Numbered from the stretch's first letter, positions 1 through 11,924 are shown. The stretch is DNA of 64,000 nucleotides from Xylocopa sonorina (GCF_050948175.1 NC_135200.1:10717001-10781000), one strand, 5' to 3'. The notes: a model not told the origin generated them from the sequence alone. Translations and numbers: made by a program.

Positions 1-704
1 CTGTTACCAACCGTATGAATTAGCAATAACAAATTAACGGGTTTATAACTGTCATTATAAAATATAATTCTTTCCGTAATTCAATACCTCTTTAATGTAT
101 TTCAAATTACTTTTAATATTCATGAACAATATAGGAAAAAAATTTACTTTAGGAGACCAAAAATTATTTCCCTCTAGTTAGCAGTATTAAGTGCCTAGTT
201 TTAACCTATATATTGTCAAAGTAATCCATAAAATTCCCTAGAAATACTAGCGCACAACTTTTAATTCCATGGATAAAATTGTCGATCTCCTATAGTACAA
301 TTCAATTAAAAATTGGTAAAAAGTAATAATAATATATTTCATATTCATATACATCTAAATCATTCATATTTATATAGATCTAAATATCTGCTATGTTGCT
401 GAGCTCAGCAATAAGTATACTTAATAAAATATATTAATTAGCTTTCGGTTGAGATTATTAATGGGAACATTTTTGTAATTTATTACATTTTCAACGGAGA
501 TGATAAATAAGTTAACAAGTTAAACAAAATTCTAACGAATTTGGTTCATCGTTAAACTTGGCGAATACGTAATTTCAAAGTATCTATTTAATATTCTGAG
601 CACCTTCCGGGTATGATAAATTTCTAATCGACGTAACGTCATTATATAGTCTACCGAGTTTGCTCCGTGGCTTAACATTTTCGCTGGTCGCTCGAATGGA
701 TACT
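1..704. other. AT-rich intergenic sequence
   Basis: No convincing exon on either strand. The DNA is strongly AT-rich with scattered short A or T runs. It lies 3' of the minus-strand gene that ends at 705, so it probably holds that gene's 3' UTR; several AATAAA-like words occur on the minus strand but none can be singled out. Confidence 0.5.
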
Positions 705-1657
705 CTATCGAGTGTGAAAAGTGTCACTGATCACGTTTTCTGCTTGAAGTAATTGCTGATTTTTTTCAGACACACTTTTGGATACCGATAGAAACCTGAT
801 TCTTCGAGGAAATAAAAGTTTATATCTCCCAGGAACACTTTTCCTCTTCCTCTCTTTAAACTTAGACGCAACTAGTCCTACTTGATACGATGCTGCCGAT
901 ATTTTAGTACTTTCGAAGCTCATTACTTGATCGATTAAATCCTGTTCTTGCGCATTCAACAAGACTACCAATGTTTCTTTCTTCTCCAGCTGCTGATGCT
1001 CTGAATATGGAAAGCGAATAGTTGATGCTTGACTAGGCAAATTCTTGTTTAGTATTCTGCCCTGTGTCGATTGCGGTCGTAGAACTTGTTTCAAGCTTGA
1101 GTATAGACGTTCTTGCCGTTCTGGAGGAACGTGTTGCTCCTCGCCAGCATCCATGGGAGTCGTAGTATTTTCAGTAGTTGTAGGCTCATCAGTTTTATCT
1201 CCTAGGTCATTCGTATCCATAGTATTAATGCCTGTAGGAACTTCAGTAGTTAATGGAAGCACAGTTACATCGGACGTCGATTCTTCTGTTGGGAACTCTG
1301 TTGGTAGCCACTTGACCGTTGAATATTCTTCTGTACTTTTATCAGACATCTCGCTTTCCGTGATTTGCGTTGTTGCTTCAGTCGAATATTCGGTAGTTTC
1401 TCTTTCTGTCACGAATGCTTCTTTTTGATTGGCATTGTATACAAATTCATCACTGTCTGCGGATTCTATCGGTTTCGGAATTAAAGAGCAACATCTTATT
1501 AAATGGTCACTTTCGCAGGGCAAAATCAACACTTGACTGCTCTCGTGGAGGAGTTGAGAGTCATCCGGGCATTCGTTGGAAAGGCTACAGGGGCAGGAAT
1601 TGTCTGACGTCAGAATCTTCGGTGTACCCGTACAGAAACCGGTAAATAACATTGCCC
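705..1657 (-). CDS. Secreted Cys/Thr-rich protein with clip-like knot (terminal exon)
   Basis: I do not recognise a named family. A single open exon of about 315 codons runs on the minus strand and ends at a stop at 705. A good acceptor (ctcttgtttag) sits just before GGCAATG, so the exon probably starts near 1657 and an upstream exon with a signal peptide may be missing. The first 60 residues hold a cysteine cluster: CPC, a single Cys, another Cys, then an IRCC ending, spaced like the disulfide-knotted clip domains of insect secreted proteases and their homologues. There follows a Thr/Ser/Glu-rich stretch of about 110 residues with repeated TTE and TEE words, mucin-like and likely O-glycosylated, then a basic C-terminal region (KERKRK, PRRIR). 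No protease domain is present. The strand and single frame are well supported by length; function is unknown. Confidence 0.6.
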
Positions 1658-2629
1658 TAAACAAGAGATAATCGATTAATTTGGTACGTGCTCCGGAGCT
1701 AAGAATAAATCGTCGTTTATCGTCGTATAAAACGTTATTCGTTACCAGAAAAACCGTCGCGTTCCATTCTGGTTCATGGTGCTTGAATTTTGTTTGAAAA
1801 TTAAGAAATACGATCGGGGATAAGCGTTTTCACTTTTTGTCTCAATTTATACCGGTTTACCCCACTTGGTTCTTGTTATTTGGTAATTTATAGTCTATCT
1901 GTTATAGGCAAGCACTCGTTCCCAGAAAATAGCACGGAGAAAGTGATGATTTTAACAGTAATGTAAAGGTTTCCTTTAACTCCGAAATGTAAAGTCTACA
2001 GAACGCTTCAACATCACTGATAATAGAAAAAATATATATACGTTTCTGCATTTTACATATTCTGATTCATGTTAATGGTACAAAGTGCGTTACCATTTTC
2101 TTTTTTTTTCCGGAAGTAGAAAAGGCATTAATTCAGCACGAGGCATTTTATAGCACCTTCAACTGGATTAACGCGACGAAGGACGCTGGAATATAATTAT
2201 AATGTGCAAGTAAATATACTTTGCGTACAACAATAAATCAGCTTTTGCGAGAGCATGCGCAATATTGGCTTTTAACGAGAAACGGTGGTGAGTTCATCGG
2301 GGATGGATCTCGCAGAACTTGTTATGCACCCGTTGCGTCGGTTTCATTCAAGTGATCATCAATGCGCGCGATAAAATAAGCAAGATTATTCTTCGAAGTA
2401 AACAGTAGATCTTGATACTAATTGACCAATGTGATTTTTAAACTGCATTACTTTTTTAAATCGATAAAATAGTTTTAAATCAGTTTCTACTATGTTAACG
2501 GGAATTCTTAAAGGGTACGTTTTGAAAACGAATAAATGTTGCATCCTAAAATAATCGATGGAACACTCAAGATCCTCGTACAAGTTGATTTTTGTTAACT
2601 TCACATTACATTAAGAGTTATCGTGCTGA
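1658..2629. other. Intergenic region between divergent genes
   Basis: This stretch separates a minus-strand gene (left) from a plus-strand GPCR (right), so it should carry both promoters. It may also hold short 5' exons for either gene, including a signal-peptide exon for the left one and an N-terminal exon for the receptor. I could not pick out a convincing coding exon or core promoter. Only short ORFs in AT-rich sequence are visible. Confidence 0.4.
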
Positions 2630-4285
2630 ATGCTGAACTACATTACTAAGATATTCAAATTTTCTTTTAGAACTCTTTTATGCTGTGAAGGTGATAATTC
2701 TACCTGGAACAATATAGTTAACACGAACAGGAATGTCCTTAACGATACCACGTCTTCATTGCGAACCGCTTATAGAATAGTAACTCCCACGATCGTAATC
2801 AGCGGTATTTTTGGTAATTTCTTAATACTTTTGGTGTTGTCCACTCCGATGTTTCGAGGGATCGCATACATGTATCTACGAGGATTAACGTTGGCTCACG
2901 TTGGCGTTCTTGTATCTTGGATACCTGTGTGTATGTATCGTAACATATAAACGAGTAAAAAAATATATTAATTAATGTAGTAATATAGACATTTTAAGTT
3001 AATCGAATTAAAAATGATACCATTGCAGTTGTTAGATTGGGATACGGAATAAAAAATAATTACCCGTCCGCATTTTATCACGCTTACTTAGAGCTGGCCG
3101 CTGTGAACACCTTTGCTATAGCCAGCATTTTAATTATGACCTGCTTAATCACCGATCGATACATTTTCATTTTCTTCCCGGCTCGTATTCGTAACAGAAA
3201 CGCACGCAAGAACGTTCGCTCTTTTATCCTGTGCTCCTTCATTCTAGGATTCACGGTACTAAAACAATTCTTTTATTTCCTCTCGTATCAGTGAACGATT
3301 GTTGCGTATGGAAGCTTAAATGTTACCAACGATCGGGTTACAGGTGAGTGCGCCGTTGACAGGAATGAGAACAGTGTATGAGCAACAAACGGATGCCGGA
3401 ACTCTCTTCACATTGCGCGAAAATGTTTCCGTCACGCGAAGCGCGTTGTGGAACGCGTATATTTGGACCATGGAAATAGCGCTGCGACTTTGTCCAAGTA
3501 TAATCCTTCTTCTACTGAACAGCTTCGTGGTAAAGAGATTTCTGCACCTAAACGCCAAGAAAAGGGAATTTCAATCTGTTTCGGAAAAGTATCGTACCCC
3601 AAATGTTCCGGATACGTCTCTATTGACCCGCAATCGGGGATACAGGTAGAGTAATGATAAAAGCTGACAGGCGAATAAGTTTTTCTGCATTCAGATTTTT
3701 TAAGCGTTAGCGTATACTTTTTAATGATTTCTAAACGATTTTGGAGTATTATACAAATTATTTTTTAGAGAAGAACAGCATTTAGCTACATTGATGTCAG
3801 TGATGGCGGTATGTTTTCTAATGACAATGATCCCATCCATACTGGTCCAGTTCATATATCATGATCACGAAACTGTGGACAATGGTTATCTTTTGTTTCG
3901 AACGTGTGCTGCTGTAACCGAACTTTGTAATTTCGCTATCCACATTATCATATACTTTTCGTGCAGTAAAGAATTCCGAAAAGAATTCCTCAAACTTCTA
4001 CAGGTAAGTATACAAAAGTAGGAAAAATACTTACACGAGAGAGGAGCAAGAAATTTGTTAATGAAAGTTTCTACTTTCAATATACAGAATAGATGCAGGA
4101 AAAATATCGTTGAAGAAGACGTTGAACGACCAATAGGAGAGATCGAAGATTACAGTCGACACGGTACGACTGTTCGATTGACACCTGAACAAACAAAATT
4201 AAACTCTCCAGCTTCTGCGAGTAGATTGAATCCTATGGAGGAGGATAAAGAGTCGGAAGTACTAAATGCTTCCGATATCCTCTGA
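2630..4285 (+). CDS. Class A (rhodopsin-like) peptide-type GPCR
   Basis: Five exons give 420 residues with consistent phases: 2630-2930, 3029-3255, 3344-3645, 3769-4003 and 4088-4285. The N-terminus carries N-glycosylation sites (NST, NDT). TM1 is near GNFLILLVL. TM3 ends in DRY (TDRYIFIFFP), the G-protein coupling signature. TM6 is AVCFLMTMIPSILVQFIY and TM7 contains NFAIHIIIYFSCSKEFR, a diverged form of the NPxxY region followed by helix 8. Overall it looks like the FMRFamide-receptor/GPR139-like group of insect neuropeptide receptors; the ligand cannot be told. The first exon is uncertain: an acceptor (ttttcttttag) ends at 2670, so the true start may lie in an upstream exon, with coding beginning at 2671. 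The intron at 3256-3343 is required because the frame otherwise stops at 3292. The usual extracellular cysteine pair is not seen. A poly(A) signal (AATAAA) lies just after the stop, near 4301. Confidence 0.8.
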
Positions 4286-4502
4286 AGATAACGTTGTTCC
4301 AAATAAAACACTTCAAACAAAATGTGTCAGTTCAATACATTTGTACTAAAAATATAATGAAATACCACTTTATTTTATCGTCTAAACATTATACGTAACA
4401 GAAATTTTAATTTTTGTATATATATATGCATATATATAATTTAATTTATACAGTAAAAATGTTTTTAAAGATATAAGCTCCAAATGAACCTGAAATCGAC
4501 CC
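4286..4502 (+). other. 3' flank of the GPCR gene
   Basis: AT-rich 3' UTR and flank with an AATAAA near 4301 and a short TA-rich tract near 4420-4440. No coding potential. Confidence 0.5.
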
Positions 4503-5381
4503 ACCCTGAAACTCGAAAACAGCTAGAGTAATAAAAGTTTAAACTTATCTCAGGAGGAAAAATTTGTGAATTACGAAAACTTTTATCTCCTATTTAAGTA
4601 ATTATTTTTGGACTTGGAGGACAGCAAATTTCACAAAAACTCCTTTATTCGTTTCTGCTTCTCTTTCCTTCTCTCGTCTTAATTACAGAATTTTAGAGTA
4701 TTGCTGATTAAATAATGAAATTCCTCAATTTTCATTGAATAAAAAGAGTCAGATAAATTATATCTCTCGCTTTAGAAGTAAGAGAGAGAAAGATATATAA
4801 GAAAGCTATAAGGAAGAATGAGATAGATGCTACCGACCCTATTCGAGAACCCGTGGCGCCATCTCTGTGAAAAGTGCTCAAACTGGTCGCACAGCGTTAT
4901 CGACAGCGAAGTGAACTACTGAAACACTAGCGCCATCTCTGTGGAAGCTAGTGAAACTAATGACCGACCAGTTTTAGCATTTTTCCAAGAGATGGCGCCA
5001 GTGTTTCAGTAGTTCACTTCGCTGTCGATAACGCTGTGCGACCAGTTTGAGCACTTTTCACAGAGATGGCGCTACGGGTCCTGAAGTAGAGTCGGTAGCA
5101 TCTGTCTCACTCTTTCTTATAGTTTTTTTTATATATCTTTCTCTCTCTTACCTCTAAAGCGGGAGATATAATTTGCCTGACTCTTTCTATTCAATGAAAA
5201 TTGAGGAATTTCATTATTTAATCAGCAATACTCTAAGGTTCTGTAATCAAAATGAAAAAAGGAAAGAGAAGCGGAAACGAATAAAGAAGTTTTTGTGAAA
5301 TTTGCTTCCCTCCACGTCTAAAAATTACTACTTAAACAGTGAAAACAATTTATTATTCCAGCTATCTTCGAGTTTCAGGGT
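4503..5381. mobile_element. Foldback (long terminal inverted repeat) non-autonomous element
   Basis: The two halves are inverted copies of each other. The left arm begins ACCCTGAAACTCGAA at 4503 and runs to about 4946; the right arm ends with the reverse complement, TTCGAGTTTCAGGGT, at 5381. Within the arms long blocks match almost perfectly, for example the stretch around 4700-4740 against 5180-5240, and the block holding TCGCACAGCGTTATCGACAG at about 4890-4910 against its complement at 5020-5040. The left arm has about 50 extra bases near its outer end. A loop of roughly 45 bases separates the arms. No transposase ORF is present and no clear target-site duplication is seen. The structure fits a foldback or long-TIR MITE mobilised in trans; the superfamily cannot be assigned. 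Confidence 0.85.
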
Positions 5382-5886
5382 AAAATGGGAACTATCATAA
5401 TAGAAAATTTATTGCTTTTTTCAATATTTTTCTCTGCCATTTTTGCAAATCGGACCTAGGTTTATATGAACTTTGTTGTTGCTTTCGAGGTGTAGTATCA
5501 GCTGTAAAAATTTGTCACACGAGTAGTGAATCATCCTGTATATCTACCTACATGAGCGATGCTAGGTGACACTAGTAGTTCGAAGCACTCGCATCACTAA
5601 GGAGCAGCACATAACCTAAACTGTCAAACTGTACATAATTTGAGCTAGCACTATTTTTGGTTATACACAAAGTTTCAGTTGAACAGTTTTGTTCTTCGAT
5701 GTAGCTCATTGACTAAATAATTGGGTATGCTCAAAATTACATAAGTAATCGTTCAGAAAAATGTTCATATAAACTTAATATTTCGCAAATTTATACGTAC
5801 TGTACAAAGTACATGCTTATGTACTTTGTACTAAGTTTCTAATTATTAAAGACATTTTTTTATTCCTTTACAGTCAAATTTTAAGT
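5382..5886. promoter_or_regulatory. Upstream region and 5' UTR of TRAPPC11
   Basis: AT-rich sequence between the foldback element and the TRAPPC11 start codon. A strong acceptor (tattcctttacag) ends at 5873, only 13 bases before the ATG, so the mRNA probably begins in a separate non-coding exon somewhere in this interval. The promoter itself cannot be located. Confidence 0.45.
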
Positions 5887-8800
5887 ATGTGCGAGTTACC
5901 ACCAGAATTAGTGACTAAACCATTAGCTCTCATTGGTTTAACCGGGTTGGACATTGCAAATCCTGTACACCGTTCAATTTGGGATGCATTTAGTGTTAAT
6001 CGCAGATTGGACAGTTCTGCTGTACAGTTTAAATTACTCAGTGTTAATCATGAATTTCCCACAGTAAAACCTAAGGTAAATCTTGTTCTATGTGTAATTG
6101 TAAAGCATTACTTGCTTGTATAGTGTTTATAAATGGTATTTTTATGTATCAATATCTTTTTGCTACTTGGTTCTTTGTCAGGTTTTACCTTTCATTTTCA
6201 TTAGTTATTTAATTACTGAAATAGTATTGACATATTTTAGAGAAACTCGTATGAATGGTACAGACCTAAAGGAATTTTAAAACGCAACTGGATGAATAAA
6301 TATCTTAATGAAATTCCAGCAGTTGTTGTTGTATTTTATGATTTAGACTGGAATGATCTACAATGGAACGAGAAAAAAATGGAATGTGCTTCTAGGGTAC
6401 AATCACTTAGGTAGAAAATATAATCAGATATTATTAATATTTTATTAAATAGTACTGTATTATTAATCCGATTGTTTATCCCTTTAGGAATGCTTTGGAC
6501 GGAAGAACTACAAAAATAGCTGTAGTCCTTATACAACATTGCGCACAGCCACCACCAGGTTCTGAAGATGCTATGGCTACTGAACGTGCTACAGCTGTGT
6601 GTGGAGCTTGTGAACTATCTCCAAAGTTATTATACATTTTGCCACATGGAAATCATTTACTAGGATATATATCTAGGTAATTAATAAAGTAGTTATAAAT
6701 TTTATTTTTGGAGTATATTTTGGTTTGATGATATATATTATAGACTAGAAAGTGCATTATATGATCTGGCACAAAGTTTTTATCATCATGAATACCGCAT
6801 TGTCAAAGGACACAAAGATCAGCTCAATAAACCAGTGCAAAAAAATGCCCACAAACATCTTCTTGTACGTCATCAATTTAAAATGGCATTTTTAAATGAA
6901 CTTAAGCAAGATCAAAATTTAGCACAGAAGTAAGTGTGACAAACATTAAAGAAGACTTTGTCCATGATTAAGAGATATGAAATTATTTTTTAGACATTAT
7001 GCAACAGCATATAATAGCTTGCTGGAAATTCAAATAACAGACACAAATGTAATGGAAATTAAAACTGTTGCTTGTTTCCTAAATTACAAGCTGTGTAAAA
7101 TAATGTTTAGTTTAAATGTTCCTAAAGATGCTATATCACAATTTAGACTTCACACGGACAGGTCAGATCAATGAATAAATTAAAATAGAGAGTATATAAT
7201 GAATATTATTACAGTAACATTAAATTGGTAGCGCAGATTCAAATTATGGACAGGTCCGAAGGAACTTATATTTGAACATCATGCTTGGATGTGCAGTCAG
7301 TTTTCTACATTTGCAGAATTATTTGATGATGCTATTAGGCAAGGACTTCCTCCTGTTCAAACTCAGCACCCTGGTTATTATTTCCAGTCAGCAGCTCATC
7401 ATGCAAGCTTAAGACAAGCAGCTTGTAAAGAACTTTGCCAGGTATAAGAGAACCACTATATACCCAAGAAAAATAATACTTTTATATGAAACTTTTTAAT
7501 ATCACAACATGTATATTATATCATATACATTGTTTTAGAATATTAATAGTTATCCAGAACCAGATCCATTAGCAGGAGAAGAGAAACTTGAATTCTATGG
7601 GCAACGGCCGTGGCGTCCTGTAAAATTAAGCGCAGAACCTGCAGATCCTATGAAAGAAACACTTGCCATACAGGCTTTGCAGTATAAAGAAAAATATACA
7701 GTTAACCATTCCGTACGGAACACGTTTAATATTTCTTTGTCCAAAATGAAAGGTTACTGTAATATATAGCTATATTATGCTTTCAGAATATAATCATTGG
7801 ATTGCTAGGAAATGCAATTTCACAATTTAAATTGTATAGATGCCCAAGAATGAGGAGAGTATTAGGTATGATATATTTAATTAATAATTATGTAAATTGT
7901 TGCTTAATAATATAAAATTAATTATATTGCAGTTGTGCAAATGGCTGAGGAATATTATAATTCTAAGGATTACGGAAAAGTCTTAACGTAAGTCGGAATT
8001 TAATTACTATATTAGAACAAAAACTCATCGAAGTTACTAAAAAGAATTGTTACTGTCCATTAGTCAAAACATTGACTCTAACATTATTTCCTCTAGACAT
8101 ATTTCATAACTTAACATCAAAATCATAAAATTTGATTGGCCAGATTATTGATGCACATGTTGTGGGAATATCACGGTGAACGGTGGCCCGTCTTAATCAC
8201 AAATATCTTAAAGAATGCCCTGCGTGCGGCGTATCTATCCACAAGTATTCAAGACTACATCACACTAGCATTTGAAGCTTTGGGGCCTTCCACCACATTT
8301 TCGGAAGATTACAAAATGGCTGTTTACACTAACATCATTAATATTCTTCATGTGGGTAATTCTTAATCTTAATTTTATTATGATATTCGATTATAATTGA
8401 AGAAGATATGAAATTATAGAAAAAACCACCAAATCCGGAACCTGACTTACCCGATGATGTGAGATATCCCGCAATAGAAAAGTGGGTAATGGAACTTAAT
8501 CAGTCAGAACCAATTGTTTTCACAATTGATGATAATAACATGAGTTCGTTTATAGAAGTTAAAGCAAGATTCTTGCAACCAAAGTATGCAGTTAATTCTA
8601 CAGTTAACGCGGAAATTATTGTTAGGTAATCTTATTAAGTATATATTATTTTTATAGAAAAATAGGGCAAACTTATAATAGAATAATTCATATATTCTGT
8701 TCAGAAATTCCTACAGCAATAGCGTTGAATTTTCTAAGATATTAATAACAGTTAGCACTCCAGGATACAATTCAGAGTTCACTGTTGCCGATGCAGAGCA

Positions 8801-10941
8801 TAACGATCTCAATTTTCATGGGAAAGAAATGAAAAAATTTCTTTATCAGTTCCAAGCTCCGCAACAAAATGACAATAGCGAAATACGTATCACTACCATT
8901 TCATTGTTCATGGGTAACGAGGCAACTTGCTGCATTATTCTAAGATTCTCCGCTGTAGGGAGAGAAACAAATTTTTTAAGTCGATTGTATCCTGAAATAC
9001 AACAACTTCGGTATGTTAAAACAAGAACGCGTGCATCTGTTTAGAAAATTGATTCATTTTATACTTATTATAGTAGAGAAGAATTTGAAACGATACAATC
9101 ACTAGTCAATGCCGAAATAAAACAGGAAGAATCTAGTCTGAGTATAAGCGCTGAATCCAATAATCCAGCACTTCTAGGTGAATGGCTTCCAATTAAAATA
9201 TCTATTACTCCTAATGAAGAAATATTATCAGGATTTTTAAATGTATTACTCGTATCTGATGGAACAAACGAACAATCAAGTACGTACGGAACTATTGTAA
9301 AAGTACGTGTATACTTTTGTTAATTACTAGATTTCATTGTTTTGCAGCGGAATTAAGTTTAACGATGAATAACAAACAATCGGCTATATCCATATTAATT
9401 GATCATTTGAAAAAAGATTGTACAACTTATCAAACTGTATACTTAAGAGCCCACAAAATTGGTGATCGGAATATTCATATTAAGGCAAGTATTAGTTTTG
9501 ATTTATAATCTTTAAAAATGATTTATAATCTTTTTATTCTAACAGGTAGAATACACGAGGTCTGAACAAATTAAAGGTTCGAAAGAATTAACGTATTCAC
9601 TATCAGTTACAAAGCCATTCGAAATATCAACATTATTCTATACAACACTTTTCGAACCATTAACGAAAGGTTTTATTAGCGAACCATTTTTAATAATGCC
9701 TCACATTTCTTGTATCTCTCCGTGGCCTATAAGTATCATAAGTACTTCCATAGAATTGGTAAATTCTAAATTTTCGTTAGTTATTAGTTTTAGCTTTTAT
9801 TGTAAATTGTAACAGAGCGTCTCTTATGTAATTATACAGGGAGATTCGATAGAGAGAGAAAACGGAGATCAGTCAGTGTCTGTTTTAGCTGGTGTTACAC
9901 TTTCCGAAGGTGAAACTGGTACGGATATATATTGTTTGATACCAAAAGTAGGTAGCGAGCAACCTGTTAGTACAGGAGTATACACCATTAAATGGAAACG
10001 GTAAAGAGAGTTGCAAATTGTAAAATTGTCAAGTGATTTGATAGTAATTTTTTCTTATATTTGATCAGTGCAAATGATGATAATGCCTTGGAGACTAGCA
10101 GTAGCGTTACTTTAGCTCCTTTATGGGTCGAAGATGCAATAATAGGCTTAGAAGCTAAATTACCAGCACACGGATGGGTTCGTACACCCTTACTTATATC
10201 ATATTTCATAAAAAATCATTCCGATTATATGATTACGTTGCGATTGACTATGGAAGCCAGTGACGCCTTTATGTTTGCTGGACAAAAACAGGTAGACCTA
10301 CTCTCTAAAAGTTGTAAAAGCTTGTAGTAAGTATCATAACTGTTTATCTTCTTTAGGTTGATATTTATATACTTCCGAAAAATGAAAGGAAAGTTGAATG
10401 GATTTTACGACCATTAGTGGCGGGTTTTGTTCAACTTCCGACATTATCTTTAGCAGTTCCCACTGGTAATTATTTTATTAATTAACGAGTTATATATATT
10501 ACAATGTGGAGCTGAGAATTATCGTGATATACGATAGAATACATTTTACGAAGCTTATACTTTTAAACTGTTATGTAGGAGAAAGCTTGAACACCTTGTA
10601 CCTCTTTATTTCCTCCACTTTTGAACATCAAATTGTACTTAGTATTTTGAAGTAATTTGAAATTATATTGTAGCTCAATATTTTATTTTTTTGGCTCGCA
10701 CCATGATTTTCAGCTCTTGAATCTCAGATTTTAATTATATTCATGTATTACATATAGATGAAGAACATAAATTAAGTAAAGCGCGACTTTCGGAAGTAGT
10801 AGAGCGGTCGATACCAAGTCATATATATATTCTTGTAAGTATCGTCATTTTATTCAATATTGAAGACTCAAATCCTAAAATTTACATTACAGTTAACAAA
10901 TTTTCTTTATATAGCCAACGTCACAAATTTTTGAAGAATGA
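5887..10941 (+). CDS. TRAPPC11: Trafficking protein particle complex subunit 11 (gryzun/foie gras)
   Basis: TRAPPC11 is a subunit of the metazoan TRAPPIII tethering complex, which acts in ER-Golgi transport, autophagy and protein glycosylation. Twenty coding exons join in frame to 1095 residues, close to the vertebrate length: 5887-6075, 6241-6410, 6488-6676, 6744-6929, 6994-7161, 7237-7441, 7539-7712, 7787-7865, 7933-7987, 8144-8351, 8420-8625, 8705-9010, 9074-9279, 9348-9484, 9546-9758, 9840-10000, 10069-10291, 10357-10465, 10758-10834 and 10915-10941. The N-terminus [20 protein letters not shown] is diagnostic. The foie-gras domain covers roughly residues 250-520 ([19 protein letters not shown]), and the gryzun region the C-terminal part (residue 900 on). 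One intron, 9485-9545, has a GC donor (AAG then gcaagt). The exon-10 donor is gtgggt. The gene looks intact. Confidence 0.95.
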
Positions 10942-11108
10942 ATGAAATGACAGCTATAGAGAGAAGAAGGTACTGAAAAGATTAAAAAACTCTGTTCTCT
11001 TCTATCAAAATATATTGTCGAGTCATAGGTACATTTTTCACGCATTCTTAATCATAGAAATAAGATTATGAATATCGATTTGTTAAATATAATTTATTTA
11101 AATTACCT

Positions 11109-11147
<39 letters not shown>

Positions 11148-11447
11148 AGTGAGAGAGAGAGAGAGAGAGGGGGGGGGGAGAGAGCGTGTGTATAATAAAT
11201 AAAACTCCCTGAGTCCTCTAATGTGCATTCGATTCCGTTAATAATAAGTTCAAAGATGTGGGCGTCAATATTGATTACGTTACCATACGCACGGTATTTC
11301 TATAGAAACCACGTATGGTACATATTAAAGTATACATTACGGGGCATGCGTACGACTAAAACACGTCATTTACATTGTTCGTTTAAAGTTATAAATTATA
11401 CACAAGTTAAACAAAGCAGTGAATTGCAAATATAAGGTTCATGAATA
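10942..11447 (+). other. TRAPPC11 3' UTR and spacer
   Basis: Contains a long purine microsatellite (separately listed) and an AATAAATAAAA poly(A) signal near 11193-11203, which likely ends the TRAPPC11 transcript. After it comes AT-rich sequence up to a small gene candidate. No other feature is seen. Confidence 0.5.
11109..11184. repeat. (GA)n microsatellite with G-run
   Basis: Interrupted GA dinucleotide repeat of about 75 bases containing a run of G residues, inside the presumed 3' UTR of TRAPPC11. Confidence 0.9.
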
Positions 11448-11924
11448 ATGACAACAGCGTTGACTGATAACAATCATACTCAAAATGTTTCTTTAGAAGA
11501 GAAACGAAGCGAAAAAGAATTGCAAAATTTTTTGACGCCCATCTTCCGTATAAACTCGGAAAAATCTTTGGTTCGCAATCGGAAATTTTTGAAGGTATGA
11601 CATACTTAAATTTAACTCTAGCATACATATATAATAAATGTTAAGAATTCAAATATATAATTAACATTTTCGAATAAACCTAAATGCTTTACTTCTTTAT
11701 GTTATTTATTTCATGTAATTAATATTTAACATCACGACAGGATCTTATTAAATATGAACTAAATTTAAAAAATGATCATTTACAAATAGGATTTGGAACT
11801 TGCGAAAGCACGCTTACGAACTTACGCTGCGTATACCCCAACCGATCGAGAATTACAGCAACGTGTAATGGAATATCGAAAACACTTCCAAAAGTATGTC
11901 CAAAATTTCACTTCTTCGTTATAA
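11448..11924 (+). CDS. Endophilin-B-like BAR-domain fragment (short or broken gene)
   Basis: Two exons join at phase 0: 11448-11594 and 11790-11924 (stop at 11922-11924 when read through). They would give about 93 residues. The segment FLTPIFRINSEKSLVRNRKF followed by DLELAKARLR and then ELQQRVMEYRKHFQK resembles the central part of the endophilin-B (SH3GLB) BAR domain, where a helix with the pattern LDLDxxKxRLKK is followed by ELRxAQxEFDRQ. Endophilin-B shapes membranes in mitochondrial and autophagic trafficking. The N-terminal amphipathic helix, the rest of BAR and the SH3 domain are absent nearby. A donor-like gtatgt at 11894 could splice onward, but I see no matching downstream exon before 13.8 kb. 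It may be a truncated paralogue, a decayed duplicate or a lineage-specific small gene. The similarity is recalled by eye and modest. Confidence 0.45.

Noticed and set aside
1045..1428. 127-codon plus-strand ORF
   Set aside because: Antisense shadow of the Thr/Glu-rich part of the minus-strand gene; Val/Ser repeats mirror the ACT/GAA codons.
5520..5560. Sequence resembling a mariner-type terminus (catcctgtatat)
   Set aside because: Too short and no partner inverted repeat is found nearby.
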